Shown here piece by piece: positions 34,814 through 44,432 of a stretch of DNA of 64,000 nucleotides. The translations under genes and the position numbers were made by a program. How positions within the stretch are numbered: position 1 is the first letter of the stretch; each line of letters opens with the position of its first letter. A model generated the notes under the pieces. The model worked only from the letters and a program-made list of their open reading frames with translations, had not been told where the DNA came from and did not search any database. Where the stretch lies: NCBI RefSeq assembly GCF_019774615.1, contig NZ_CP081496.1, positions 2,108,001 through 2,172,000 of the forward strand. The letters are read 5' to 3'. Source of the DNA: Streptomyces sp. BHT-5-2. Its GTDB lineage: Bacteria; Actinomycetota; Actinomycetes; Streptomycetales; Streptomycetaceae.

Positions 34814-34829
34814 ATTGGACTAGACCTGT
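34814..34829. promoter_or_regulatory. dre-like site upstream of cutC
   Basis: ATTGGACTAGACCTGT matches the DasR consensus AGTGGTCTAGACCACT at 12 of 16 positions, with CTAG at the centre. It is centred about 117 bp before the cutC ATG. TAGGCTGGGTAT nearby may be part of a promoter. The rest of the 330-bp gap shows nothing else that I can name. Confidence 0.6.
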
Positions 34830-34938
34830 GTGGGGTGCGGGGCGGGACGGCGGGCCGCGGCGCGAGCGCCCGGTGCCGTACCGGCCGCCCGCCCCGCGCA
34901 CCTGGGCCACGTCGTTCGTCAGCGGAAGGTTGGGTCGT

Positions 34939-35670
34939 ATGAATCAGCGCGCGCTCCTGGAGGTGATCGCGCTCGGTCCCGAGGACGCGGTCGCCGCGCA
35001 GGCCGGCGGTGCCGACCGCCTGGAACTGGTCGCGGACATGGCGGCGGACGGGCTGACCCCGCCGCGCGCCACGTTCGCCGCGGTCCGGGCGGCCGTCGGC
35101 ATCCCGCTGCGGGTGATGCTGCGCGCCTCCGACGGCTTCGCGGCGGGGGACGCGGCGGACGTGGACGCGCTGTGCGCGGCGGCCGGGGCGCTGCGCGCGG
35201 AGGGTGCCGAGGAGTTCGTCCTGGGCTTCCTGACACCGGAGGGACGGCCGGACCTCGCCGCCGTCACGACGCTGGCCGAGGTGCTCGACGGGTGCCGGTG
35301 GACGTTCCACCGGGCCATCGACCGGGCCGCCGACCGGGACGCCCTCCGCAGGGAACTGGCGGGCTCCGCGGGCACGGCCGGCCTCGACACCTATCTGACC
35401 GCCGGTGCCGCGGACGGGGTCGGCGCGGGCCTGGCGACGCTCGTCGCCGAGCAGGCACGCACGGCGGCGGACGAACCCGGGTACGCGCCGCGGATCCTGG
35501 TGGGCGGCGGGCTCACCCTCGCGCACCTGCCGGAGCTGCGGGCGGCCGGGCTGGACGCGTTCCACATCGGGGGCGCGGCCCGGCCCGGCGGGTGGAGCGC
35601 GCCGGTGGACGCGGCGGCGGTGCGCGAGTGGCGGGCGGCGCTGGATGCGCCGGTGGCGGCGGGGGTCTAG
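34939..35670 (+). CDS. cutC: CutC family protein
   Basis: 243-residue TIM-barrel protein of the CutC family. Conserved blocks: LLEVIALGPEDAVAAQAGGADRLEL near the start, the active-site-like TFHRAIDRAADRDALRRELA, and ILVGGGLTLAHLPELRAAG. The family was named for copper homeostasis in E. coli, but a direct copper role is disputed; the pocket looks like that of a carbohydrate- or phosphate-binding barrel. A dre-like box upstream suggests control by DasR and so a link to aminosugar metabolism, which would be new. It is monocistronic. Confidence 0.85.
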   Translation: MNQRALLEVIALGPEDAVAAQAGGADRLELVADMAADGLTPPRATFAAVRAAVGIPLRVMLRASDGFAAGDAADVDALCAAAGALRAEGAEEFVLGFLTPEGRPDLAAVTTLAEVLDGCRWTFHRAIDRAADRDALRRELAGSAGTAGLDTYLTAGAADGVGAGLATLVAEQARTAADEPGYAPRILVGGGLTLAHLPELRAAGLDAFHIGGAARPGGWSAPVDAAAVREWRAALDAPVAAGV

Positions 35671-35885
35671 CAAGGTCTGGCAGGGGGCAGGCGGGGGTCT
35701 GGCGCAAAGCGCGAGATGGTGCGGCAAAGCCCGGGGAAGTGCGGAAAAAAGGGAAAGCGCGCCGGACCTACCCGTTGGTAGTATTTGCGTGAATCGGCAT
35801 GGGGGGACCAATTCGTCGGCCCGGGGGACGCGTTACCCTCCGGCCGCCCTCCGGCCCGCATCACGCATCATCGCCAGGAGGGCAG

Positions 35886-38186
35886 ATGACCCGATCCGCC
35901 ATAGCCCGACGGCCTCGCACCCCGGGGCCGTCCGGCCGTTCGCGCCGGCTCCTGACCGGAGCCGTCGCACTGGCCCTGGCGGTCACCGCCGGTCCGCTCG
36001 TCGTGCCCGCCGTCGCCGCCGTCGCCGGCCCCGCCGCCGCGGCGGCCACCACGACCCCCGCCCAGGTGCTGAAGATCGCCGCCGGCTCGGAGATCGTCAG
36101 CGCCGGCCGGACCGGCTTCCTCTCCGTCGACCCCCGGCACCAGGTGCTGTGGACGCGCTACGCCGACGGCGTCACGACGAAGCTCGCCCAGGACGACCCC
36201 CGGACCTCCTACGACACCACGCACGGCACCGCCTCCGACGTCGTGGCCCTCGGGGACGACCCGGTGATGGGCGCCTCCGGCAGGATCACCCTGCGGGACA
36301 TGGCCGGCGGGACGTCCACCCTGGTCGACCTCACCGCGTACGGCTACCACTACCTGGGCACCGTCGGCTCGCGGGTCCTCGCCTACCAGCGGGGCGCCAA
36401 GGGCACCGTGCGGGCGCACGTCCTGGAGGCCGCGGGCGGCGCGGTCACCGACCGGGAGATCACCGGCCTGCCCGACGGCACACGGGACGTCGACGTGGCG
36501 TCCGGCTTCGGCGACTCCGTCGTACTGCGGTACTCGGCCACCCCGGACGGCGTCGACGACCACGGCATGGAGGAGTACACCGTCGCCGACCTGGCCTCCG
36601 CCAAGGTCGTCACCGGCCGCGGCATGGTGGGCGGCTTCCCGACCGTCGCCGCGGTGACAAGCCGTCATATGGCGCTCGCCGGCGGCCTGTTCATGGGCGA
36701 CGCCACCACCTCGCTGCGCACCAAGGAGCTCGGCGGCGACCAGCGGCGGTGGAGCACGGACCTCCACGGCGTCAGCACGCCCCTCGTGGGCCTGGCCGGC
36801 GACTGGGCGCTGTACGGGAACGCCTGGCGGGCCAACGAGGGGAGCGACAGCGGCCGGGCTTCCCTCCAGGCCGTGCCGATCGGCGGCGGCACCGCCCGCA
36901 AGGTGCTGGAGCACGCCTCCTCCCTGGCCCCCACCCCCGACGGCGCCCTGCTGGTGATGGGCGGCACGGTGGAGAGCGGGGAGGGGCTCTACCGCGTCGC
37001 CCCCGGGGCCGACGGCGCACCCGTCGCCACGCTGGTGGCGAGCACCGGCGAGCGGACGGGGCTCGCCCTCGTCGGCAGCGAGGTCCCGGCCGCGGCCGAG
37101 CCGCTCAAGGGCCACTGGCGGCCGCGCTGGCAGCTGTCGCACGGCAACGCCGAGGTGTCCGTCACCCTGCGCCACACCGCCTCCGGCGCCCAGCGGACGT
37201 TCGACCTCCGGATCGACCCCGCCAAGTGGGAGGAGCCGGGCCCCACTTGGGTGGACCTGGACTGGGACGGCCTGCTCGGCCCCTCCTACGCCCCCGACCT
37301 GGCCGCCCCCAACGGCGGCTACACCTGGACGCTGACGGCCAAGCCGCGCAACGGCATCGGCCCGGTCCTCGAAACCAAGGGCTCCTTCACGGTCGCGCGC
37401 CCGCCCGCCCCGCACGACTACACCGACAACGGCACACCGGACCTGCTGCTGCGCAACGGCTCGGGAGACCTGGAGCGCGAGGACACCTACACCGATCCCG
37501 GAACGGCGCGGCTCAAGGGCCGGGACGCGGCCCGGATCGGCGGCGGCTGGGACATCTACGACCAGGTCACGGCCGTCGGGAACGTCGCGGGCGCGGTGCA
37601 CGGCGACGTGGTCGCCCGGGACCGGTCCGGGGTGCTGTGGCTGTATCTGGGCAAGGGCGACGGCACCTTCGACGGCCGGATCAGGATCGGCGCCGGCTGG
37701 GGCGGCTACACCCAGCTCACCGGCGGCGGTGACCTCGACGGCGACGGCCGCGGCGACCTGCTGGCCCGTGATGCCGCCGGAGTGCTCTGGCTCTACAAGG
37801 GCACCGGCGACTGGCGGGCGCCGTTCGCCCCCCGGGTGCGGATCGGCGGCGGCTGGAACGTCTACGACCGGATCGTCTCGGTCGGCGACGTGGCCGGCGG
37901 ACCGGCGGGGGACGTGGTGGCCCGCGACGGCGACGGGGTGCTGTGGCTGTATCCCGGCAAGGGTGACGGCACCTTCGAGGGCCGGGTCAGGATCGGCGCA
38001 GGGTGGGGCGGCTACACCCAGCTGACCGGCATCGGCGACGCCGACGGCGACGGCCGGGCCGACCTCCTGGCCACCACCTGGGACGGCACCACGTACGCCT
38101 ACCGCGGCACCGGCGGCCGGCAGGCGCCGTTCGCCCCGCGCGAGCAGACCGGCCTTCAGGTGCTGCCGGGTCAGACCCTGTCCTGA
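35886..38186 (+). CDS. Secreted FG-GAP/VCBS-repeat protein
   Basis: 766 residues, starting at ATG 35886 after a strong AGGAGGG. A long Sec/Tat-type signal (RRLLTGAVALALAVTAGPLVVPAVA) is followed by a beta-propeller-like region (60-400), a beta-sandwich linker (410-505) and three to four tandem FG-GAP units (about 515-750). The repeats alternate GDVVARDxxGVLWLYxGKGD and GDLLARD with DGDGRGD-type calcium loops. Near-identical DNA underlies the repeats at 37605-37700 and 37905-38010. Such proteins are common in Streptomyces secretomes and probably bind ligands or polysaccharide. No catalytic motif is seen. Confidence 0.82.
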   Translation: MTRSAIARRPRTPGPSGRSRRLLTGAVALALAVTAGPLVVPAVAAVAGPAAAAATTTPAQVLKIAAGSEIVSAGRTGFLSVDPRHQVLWTRYADGVTTKLAQDDPRTSYDTTHGTASDVVALGDDPVMGASGRITLRDMAGGTSTLVDLTAYGYHYLGTVGSRVLAYQRGAKGTVRAHVLEAAGGAVTDREITGLPDGTRDVDVASGFGDSVVLRYSATPDGVDDHGMEEYTVADLASAKVVTGRGMVGGFPTVAAVTSRHMALAGGLFMGDATTSLRTKELGGDQRRWSTDLHGVSTPLVGLAGDWALYGNAWRANEGSDSGRASLQAVPIGGGTARKVLEHASSLAPTPDGALLVMGGTVESGEGLYRVAPGADGAPVATLVASTGERTGLALVGSEVPAAAEPLKGHWRPRWQLSHGNAEVSVTLRHTASGAQRTFDLRIDPAKWEEPGPTWVDLDWDGLLGPSYAPDLAAPNGGYTWTLTAKPRNGIGPVLETKGSFTVARPPAPHDYTDNGTPDLLLRNGSGDLEREDTYTDPGTARLKGRDAARIGGGWDIYDQVTAVGNVAGAVHGDVVARDRSGVLWLYLGKGDGTFDGRIRIGAGWGGYTQLTGGGDLDGDGRGDLLARDAAGVLWLYKGTGDWRAPFAPRVRIGGGWNVYDRIVSVGDVAGGPAGDVVARDGDGVLWLYPGKGDGTFEGRVRIGAGWGGYTQLTGIGDADGDGRADLLATTWDGTTYAYRGTGGRQAPFAPREQTGLQVLPGQTLS

Positions 38187-38217
38187 GGACGGGAGTCGAG
38201 GAGGACGGAAGCAGTGG

Positions 38218-38251
38218 GCGGGGGCGGCGCCGGCACGGCGTGCGCCCCCGC
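38218..38251. terminator. Bidirectional hairpin between convergent genes
   Basis: GCGGGGGCG (38218-38226) pairs perfectly with CGCCCCCGC (38243-38251) between the converging FG-GAP and helicase genes. Confidence 0.7.
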
Positions 38252-38286
38252 ACCGCTCCCGTCCGGCGCGCCCCGCCCGTTCGCCG

Positions 38287-40446
38287 TCAGCCGTCCCCCA
38301 GCTGTTCCGGCAGCGGTGCCGCGTGCACGATCGTCAGGCCCGAGACCGGCCGGGTCAGGCACACGTACAGGCGGCGCAGGCCGGTCCGTTCGTCCGGTTC
38401 GCCGTCGACGATCGCCGCCGGCTCGTCCAGCACCACGTGGTCGTACTCCAGGCCCTTGGCCAGCGTGGCCGGCACCAGCGTCAGCCGGGCGTCGGCCGAG
38501 GTCTCCGCGCCCGGGGGCAGGCAGGTGATACCGGCCCCCTCAAGTGCCGTGCGCAGCAACGGAATCCGGGCGTCCGCGGCGATCAGGCCGATCGAGCCCT
38601 CCTTGGCCAGCGCGTCGCGGCAGGCCGCGAGGACCGTCGTGGCCAGGTCGGCGGGCCGCACCGCCCGGATCTCGAAGTCGCCCGCCGACTCGCGGATGGA
38701 CGTGGCCTCCGTCAGGTCGGGAGCGATCGCCGGCAGCAGACGGGACGCATAGGCGATGACCTCGCGCGGCACACGGAAACCCTGGGTCAGCTCCTCCACG
38801 GCCGAACCGGGCTTGCCCAGATGGGCCAGCGCCTGCTCCCAGGTGTCGGTCGCCCATGGCGTGGTCCCCTGGGCGATGTCGCCCAGGATCGTCGCCGAGC
38901 CGGTGCTGCAGCGGCGGCCCACCGCGCGGTACTGCATGGGCGACAGGTCCTGCGCCTCGTCCAGCACCACATGGCCCAGCGAGTGCGTACGGGTCACCAG
39001 GTCCGTCGCCTCGTCGACCAACACCGCGTCCGCCGAGGACCACTTGGCGCTGCGCACACTGCGCGGTGCCTTCTTTCCCGATCCGGGCTGCGGCCACAGG
39101 ATCGCCTTCTGCTCCTCGTCGGTGAGGATCCCCGCCGCGTGCTCGGCGAGGAAGTCGGCGTCGCTCAGCAGCCGCAGCACCAGCTTCGCCGGATCGACCG
39201 GCGGCCAGATCGCCTTCACCGCCGCCTTCACCGCGGCGTTGCGGGCCACCGCGTCCTGCACCCGGTCGTCGGGCGCCTCGCCCGCCTGCTCCATCCGCAC
39301 CAGGACCGCGTGCGCGATCCGCTGCGGCAGCGCCTCGCGGGCCGCGCCGTAGCGGATGCCGCGGGCCTGCAACTCCGCGACGATCTCCTGGAGTTCGTAT
39401 GCCGGGACGCGCCAGCGGCGGGAGCCGCGGACCACCACACAGGGCTCCTGCGGCGGCGTGACGTGCGAGCGGACCGCCCGGCGCAGCACCTCGGCCAGTC
39501 GCGCGTCGCCCTTGACCGTCGCCGCGGCCGCGTCGTCCGTGCCGCGCACCTCGACATGGCCCACCAGGTCGTCGATGGTGGCCTGCTTGACCTCCAACTC
39601 CCCCAGGGCGGGCAGCACCTGCTCGATGTACTGGAGGAAGGAGCGGTTCGGGCCGATGACCAGGGTGCCGGAGCGGGCCAGCCGCTCCCGGTGGGCGTAG
39701 AGCAGATACGCGACCCGGTGCAGGCCCACCGCGGTCTTGCCCGTACCGGGCGCGCCCTGGACGCAGACCGTGCCGCCGATGCCGGCCCGGACGATCTCGT
39801 CCTGCTCGGGCTGGATGGTGGCGACGATGTCCCGCATCGGGCCGACGCGCGGGCGCTCGATCTCCGCCTGGAGGAGGGCGCTGGTGGTCTCGGCCTCGGC
39901 CGGGTCGGTGAGGTGCTCGTCCTCGTAGGCGGTCAGCTCGCCACCGGTGTAGCCGAAGCGGCGGCGCAGCTTCAGGTCCATCGGGTCCTTCTTGGAGGCC
40001 CGGTAGAACGGCTGGGAGACGGGGGCGCGCCAGTCGATGACCATGGGGTCGCCGTCGGCGTCGTGGACGTGGCGGCGGCCGACGTAGAAGTTCTCGCCCG
40101 TCCGTCGCCCACCATCGTCGGAGACTCCCCGCGCTGCCCCGTCGGATGCTCCCTCGTCGAGGTCGAGGCCGGGGGCGTGGAGGTAGTCGAGCCGGCCGAA
40201 GAAGAGCGGGGTGCCGGAGAGGTCCGCGAGGGCCTTGATGCGGGCGTCGATCTCGCCCTGGAGGACCTCGGCGTTGACCCAGTTCGCCGTGACGTCCTTG
40301 ATGTTCAGGGCCTGGGCGTCCTCGCGCATCGCGCGCAGCGCGGCGCGGGAGGCGGCGAGATGGGCGCGCTCCCGCTGGAGCGGGTCGGCGGAGTCCTGGG
40401 CGGCGGAGTCCAGGTGGTCGGGTGACGGGTGGGCGTGCGAGAGCAC
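38287..40446 (-). CDS. helD: HelD/HelR-type RNA polymerase-associated ATPase
   Basis: 719-residue superfamily 1 helicase-like protein of the HelD family. These proteins pull stalled RNA polymerase off DNA; actinobacterial HelR members also displace rifamycins. It has an N-terminal coiled coil (about 20-80), Walker A GAPGTGKTAVGLHR near residue 231, Walker B VVLDEAQDLSPMQYRAVGRR, and C-terminal helicase motifs LTQGFRVPREV and ATLAKGLEYDHVVLDEP. The GTG start has a good GGAGG. I looked for the rifamycin-associated element upstream and did not find it, so rifamycin induction is not supported. A UvrD-type DNA helicase is the less likely alternative. Confidence 0.88.
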   Translation of the reverse strand: MLSHAHPSPDHLDSAAQDSADPLQRERAHLAASRAALRAMREDAQALNIKDVTANWVNAEVLQGEIDARIKALADLSGTPLFFGRLDYLHAPGLDLDEGASDGAARGVSDDGGRRTGENFYVGRRHVHDADGDPMVIDWRAPVSQPFYRASKKDPMDLKLRRRFGYTGGELTAYEDEHLTDPAEAETTSALLQAEIERPRVGPMRDIVATIQPEQDEIVRAGIGGTVCVQGAPGTGKTAVGLHRVAYLLYAHRERLARSGTLVIGPNRSFLQYIEQVLPALGELEVKQATIDDLVGHVEVRGTDDAAAATVKGDARLAEVLRRAVRSHVTPPQEPCVVVRGSRRWRVPAYELQEIVAELQARGIRYGAAREALPQRIAHAVLVRMEQAGEAPDDRVQDAVARNAAVKAAVKAIWPPVDPAKLVLRLLSDADFLAEHAAGILTDEEQKAILWPQPGSGKKAPRSVRSAKWSSADAVLVDEATDLVTRTHSLGHVVLDEAQDLSPMQYRAVGRRCSTGSATILGDIAQGTTPWATDTWEQALAHLGKPGSAVEELTQGFRVPREVIAYASRLLPAIAPDLTEATSIRESAGDFEIRAVRPADLATTVLAACRDALAKEGSIGLIAADARIPLLRTALEGAGITCLPPGAETSADARLTLVPATLAKGLEYDHVVLDEPAAIVDGEPDERTGLRRLYVCLTRPVSGLTIVHAAPLPEQLGDG

Positions 40447-40826
40447 GGCTTGCCTCCGGTGACGGGTCGTTCTTCGGTACGTGCCCGCGGCGCGCGGCGT
40501 GCGGCGTGGACGGCGCGACGGCGTGCGGCGGCGTGGTGCGAAGGGCCGACCGGTTTCCGACCGGACGGCGGCGCTCCCCTGACGGGAGGCAGGCAGACGC
40601 GCGATTGTAGTCAGCAGCTATCCGGTGCGCCAACGGATTTCCGCGCGCCTCCCGGGCACGGGGGAGGCCGCTGTGCCCGGGAGGCACCTGCACCCGGGAG
40701 GGACGGTCCCGGAGTTCCGTAGGTCTCCCGTAGGGGTCGGCATGGGCCCGGAGGCCGATGCCGGGGCGCCGGGAGATGGCACCGTGGGCCGATGTGCGCG
40801 GCCCGCCCGAAATCGATGATGGAGGC
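40447..40826. other. Gene-free region upstream of helD
   Basis: 380 bp containing the helD promoter and probably that of the small gene at 40827. I see no coding bias and no clear operator. Confidence 0.45.
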
Positions 40827-41036
40827 ATGAGCAGCGCAACGATGTCCTCGGTCCCCGTCCACGCCGTCCCCCGCCGCCAGGCCGCGGCCGCCGCGGCCCC
40901 CGACAGGGCGCCCACCGCCGGCCCGGCGGACGCCCGCGAGCACCGCCGCCCGCTGGGCGGCGCCCTCCGCGCGGTGAAGGTCTTCGCCGCCGCCGCGTTC
41001 AGCGTGGTGGTGATGGGCGAGTACGCCGGGGGGTGA
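40827..41036 (+). CDS. Small hypothetical protein
   Basis: 69 residues with Streptomyces-like codon use. The N-terminus is Ala/Arg/Pro-rich and disordered, and one hydrophobic stretch closes the protein (ALRAVKVFAAAAFSVVVMGEYAGG). GGAGG lies only one base before the ATG, which is close for a ribosome site, so the start may be the second ATG (40842). No family recognised. It may be a small membrane-associated peptide. Confidence 0.45.
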   Translation: MSSATMSSVPVHAVPRRQAAAAAAPDRAPTAGPADAREHRRPLGGALRAVKVFAAAAFSVVVMGEYAGG

Positions 41037-41341
41037 GCAGGGGTGAGCGGATGCGACCGGCCCCCGCACCACGGACGCCCACCGGGCACGGCCCGCCCTC
41101 CCCGCCCTCCCCGCACGCACCGCCGCGCGACGCCGCAGGCGCGGCGGGATCGTACGCCCTGTACGGTCGGGCGGGATACGTCCCTTTCGTGCGCTTGAGG
41201 GCTGATGACGGCCGATGGCGGCTGATGACGGCCGATTACGCATGGACATCCGGTTGACCGGAAAGTGTTACGGACGGGCGGTCTCGATCTACTAGCGTCG
41301 CCGCAAAGAGCGCGCTCAGGGCGACGAGGAGGGGTCAACGA
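41037..41341 (+). other. Leader region of the GT87 gene with a direct repeat
   Basis: About 305 bp. GGCTGATGACGGCCGAT occurs at 41200 and again at 41220, a 20-bp period, roughly 120 bp before the start codon. Otherwise featureless. Confidence 0.5.
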
Positions 41342-42634
41342 GTGTCTGCCGCCGAGGGGACGTGGACAGAGAGACGCACCTGGCCGCAGAGCATCGCGGG
41401 CCCCGGCCGGCTGGCGATGGGGGTGGTCCTGCTCGGGCTGTCCTTCGCCGGGCTCTACGCGCTCTCGCTGGCCGTGCAGCTCCCGATGTCCGACATAGAG
41501 GTGTACCGCGCCGAGGGCCAGGCCGCCGCGACCGGCGGCGATCTCTACGGCTTCACGGTCACCAAGTGGGCGCTCCCGGCGACCTATCCGCCGTTCGCCG
41601 CCCTGCTGTTCGTCCCCACCACCTGGGTCTCGCTCACCACCCTCAAGATCACCTGCGTGCTGGTCAACGCGGCCCTCCTGGCGCTGCTGATCCACCTCTC
41701 CTGCAAGGCCGCCGGCCTCCGCCGGGCCGCGTACTCCGCCCCGCTCCTCCTCGCCACCACCGCGCTGGGCCTCTGGCTCGAACCGGTCTTCCAGACCGTG
41801 GTCTTCGGGCAGATCAACCTCGCCCTGGCCTGCCTGGTCCTGTGGGACCTCGGGCGTCCGGACGGCGCCCGCCTCAAGGGCTTCGCCACCGGCCTCGCCG
41901 CGGGCATCAAGCTGACCCCGGCGATCTTCGCGGTGTATCTGCTGGTCACCGGGCGGGTGAAGGCCGCGTTCACCGCCCTCGCCGGATTCGCGGTGTCGGT
42001 GCTGCTCGGCGCGCTGGTGCTGCCCGGGGCCAGCGTGGATTTCTGGACGCGGCGGATGTTCGAGACGCAGCGGGTCGGCAAGGTGTGGATCGTCGACAAC
42101 CAGTCGCTGCAGGGCCTGCTCGCCCGCCTCCTGCACACCAAGGAGCCGGGGCTGTGGTGGCTGGCGGCGGCCGCGGTCACCGGCGCGGCCGGGCTGTGGG
42201 TCGCCCGCCGGGCCTTCGTCCGCCGCGGCCTGGACCTCTGGGGCGTGCTGGCCACCGCCGTCACCGCACTGCTGGTCTCGCCGATCAGCTGGTCGCACCA
42301 CTGGGTCTGGTGCATACCCCTGCTGGCGGCGCTGACCGCGCACGCCCGGCGGGACGCCTGGCGCCGGGCGCTGGTGGCCGCCGTCACGGTCGCCTTCACC
42401 GCCCGCTCGATGTGGGCCCTCCACCACAAGGGCACCCTGGCCCTGCACTTCTCCTGGTGGCAGCAGCTGCTCGCCGCTCCCTACCCGGTGCTCGGCCTCG
42501 CCCTGCTGGCCGCGCTGGCCTGGTGGACGCGCCAGACACCGGACCGCCCGGGAGCACCCGGCGGCCGACGGGCCGCTCAGGTCCCCTCGCCCCGCGCCGG
42601 CGCCCGCCGGCCCGCCCGGGCCACGACGGGCTGA
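41342..42634 (+). CDS. GT87-family polyprenyl-phosphate-mannose glycosyltransferase
   Basis: 430-residue GT-C membrane enzyme of the GT87/DUF2029 (PimE-like) family. About ten helices; the catalytic acidic residue is expected in MSDIEVYRAEGQAA between helices 1 and 2. Further conserved parts are TYPPFAALLFVP, FGQINLALACLVLWDLG, GLAAGIKLTPAIFAVYLLV and VSPISWSHHWVW. It would add mannose from polyprenyl-P-mannose to a lipid or protein glycan on the outer face of the membrane. GTG start with a strong GAGGAGGGG. Monocistronic and convergent with the XPB gene. Confidence 0.85.
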   Translation: MSAAEGTWTERRTWPQSIAGPGRLAMGVVLLGLSFAGLYALSLAVQLPMSDIEVYRAEGQAAATGGDLYGFTVTKWALPATYPPFAALLFVPTTWVSLTTLKITCVLVNAALLALLIHLSCKAAGLRRAAYSAPLLLATTALGLWLEPVFQTVVFGQINLALACLVLWDLGRPDGARLKGFATGLAAGIKLTPAIFAVYLLVTGRVKAAFTALAGFAVSVLLGALVLPGASVDFWTRRMFETQRVGKVWIVDNQSLQGLLARLLHTKEPGLWWLAAAAVTGAAGLWVARRAFVRRGLDLWGVLATAVTALLVSPISWSHHWVWCIPLLAALTAHARRDAWRRALVAAVTVAFTARSMWALHHKGTLALHFSWWQQLLAAPYPVLGLALLAALAWWTRQTPDRPGAPGGRRAAQVPSPRAGARRPARATTG

Positions 42635-42688
42635 CGACCACCACGGTCCGCGCCGGCAGCGCGCGGCCCGGCAGCACACCGCCCGGCA

Positions 42689-44371
42689 TCACGCCGGAGC
42701 GGGATCGTCCTCCCCGGCCGCGACGCCGTCGCCGTCCGCCGTCTGCAGGTCGCGGGCGTCCATGATCCGGTAGGCGTAGCCCTGTTCGGCCAGGAAGCGC
42801 TGCCGGTGCGCGGCGAAGTCCTGGTCGATGGTGTCGCGGGCGACGACGGAGTAGAAGCGGGCCTCGTGACCGTCCGCCTTGGGCCGCAGGACCCGGCCCA
42901 GCCGCTGCGCCTCCTCCTGGCGTGAGCCGAAGGTGCCGGACACCTGGATCGCGACCGTGGCCTCCGGCAGGTCGATGGAGAAGTTCGCGACCTTGGAGAC
43001 CACCAGCACCGAGATCTCGCCCTCCCGGAAGGCGTCGAAGAGCTTCTCGCGCTGCGCGTTGCTGGTCTCGCCCTTGATCACCGGCGCGTCCAGATGCTCG
43101 CCCAACTCGTCCAGCTGGTCGATGTACTGGCCGATGACCAGCGTCTGCTCGCCCGCGTGCCGGCGCACCAGCGCCTCGGTCACCCGCTGCTTGCTGTCCG
43201 TGGTCGCGCAGAAGCGGTACTTCTCCTCCGCCTCGGCCGTGGCGTACGCCAGCCGCTCGGCGTCGGTGAGGTCCACTCGCACTTCGACGCAGTCCGCCGG
43301 CGCGATGTACCCCTGCGCCTCGATCTCCTTCCACGGGGCGTCGAACCGCTTGGGCCCGATCAGCGAGAAGACGTCCGACTCCCGCCCGTCCTCGCGCACC
43401 AGCGTCGCGGTCAGCCCCAGTCGCCGCCGGGCCTGCAGATCGGCGGTGAACTTGAACACCGGCGCGGGCAGCAGATGCACCTCGTCGTAGACGATCAGGC
43501 CCCAGTCCCGGGAGTCGAACAGCTCCAGGTGCGGGTAGACGCCCTTCCGCTTCGTCGTCAGCACCTGGTACGTGGCGATGGTGACCGGCCGGATCTCCTT
43601 CCTCGTCCCGCTGTACTCGCCGACCTCGTCCTCGGTCAGCGACGTCCGCTTCACCAGCTCGTGCTTCCACTGCCGGGCCGAGACGGTGTTGGTGACCAGG
43701 ATCAGCGTGGTCGCCTTGGCCCGCGCCATGGCGCCCGCGCCGACCAGCGTCTTGCCGGCGCCGCACGGCAGCACCACGACGCCCGAGCCGCCGTGCCAGA
43801 AGCCCTCCACGGCCTGCGCCTGGTACGGGCGCAGCGCCCAGCCGTCCTCCGCCAGCTCGATCGGATGCGCCTCGCCGTCCACGTAGCCGGCCAGGTCCTC
43901 GGCCGGCCAGCCCAGCTTCAGCAGCGTCTGCTTGATCTGCCCGCGCTCGGAGGGGTGCACCACCACGCTGTCCGGGTCGATCCGTGCGCCGACCAGCGGC
44001 TGCACCTTCTTCGAGCGGAGGATCTCCTCCAGCACGGGACGGTCGGTGGTGGACAGCACCAGGCCGTGCGCGGGGTGCTTGGTGAGCGTCAGCCGCCCGT
44101 AGCGCGACATGGTCTCGGCGACGTCGACGAGCAGCGCGTGCGGAACCGGATACCGCGAGTACTGCACCAGCGCGTCCACGACCTGCTCGGCGTCGTGCCC
44201 GGCGGCCCGCGCGTTCCACAGCCCCAGCGGCGTCACCCGGTAGGTGTGGATGTGCTCCGGCGCCCGCTCCAGCTCCGCGAACGGCGCGATGGCCCGCCGG
44301 CAGGCATCCGCCAGCTCGTGGTCCACCTCCAGCAGCAGCGTCTTGTCGCTCTGGACGATCAAGCAGGACAC
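42689..44371 (-). CDS. XPB/ERCC3-type DNA repair helicase
   Basis: 560-residue superfamily 2 helicase of the bacterial XPB group. The N-terminal domain (1-165; LIVQSDKTLLLEVDHELADA) is the XPB damage-recognition-like part. The motor follows: ALRPYQAQAV, Walker A LPCGAGKTLVGAG, DEVH in VYDEVHLLP, and motif VI QEEAQRLGRVLRP. A RED-like motif is seen in LVREDGRESDV. Actinobacterial XPB unwinds DNA 3' to 5' and is thought to act in repair. The likely partner gene (helicase_C_3, 56157) is normally close; here about 11.5 kb of accessory DNA separates them. GTG start after GGAGG. Confidence 0.93.
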   Translation of the reverse strand: MSCLIVQSDKTLLLEVDHELADACRRAIAPFAELERAPEHIHTYRVTPLGLWNARAAGHDAEQVVDALVQYSRYPVPHALLVDVAETMSRYGRLTLTKHPAHGLVLSTTDRPVLEEILRSKKVQPLVGARIDPDSVVVHPSERGQIKQTLLKLGWPAEDLAGYVDGEAHPIELAEDGWALRPYQAQAVEGFWHGGSGVVVLPCGAGKTLVGAGAMARAKATTLILVTNTVSARQWKHELVKRTSLTEDEVGEYSGTRKEIRPVTIATYQVLTTKRKGVYPHLELFDSRDWGLIVYDEVHLLPAPVFKFTADLQARRRLGLTATLVREDGRESDVFSLIGPKRFDAPWKEIEAQGYIAPADCVEVRVDLTDAERLAYATAEAEEKYRFCATTDSKQRVTEALVRRHAGEQTLVIGQYIDQLDELGEHLDAPVIKGETSNAQREKLFDAFREGEISVLVVSKVANFSIDLPEATVAIQVSGTFGSRQEEAQRLGRVLRPKADGHEARFYSVVARDTIDQDFAAHRQRFLAEQGYAYRIMDARDLQTADGDGVAAGEDDPAPA

Positions 44372-44432
44372 ACATACCTCCGTGGATGGGATCGCTCAGG
44401 TGACAGACACCGTTCCTGCTCAGGTGCGGGCC

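Noticed and set aside
40447..40620. Rifamycin-associated element upstream of helD
   Set aside because: GGCTTGCC is present but the paired inverted half (GGCAAGCC at the right spacing) is not.
38540..42679. 1379-residue open frame on the minus strand across helD, the gap and the GT87 gene
   Set aside because: It is the antisense or off-frame shadow of two genes with clear families; its composition is Gly/Arg/Pro-rich, without any domain.
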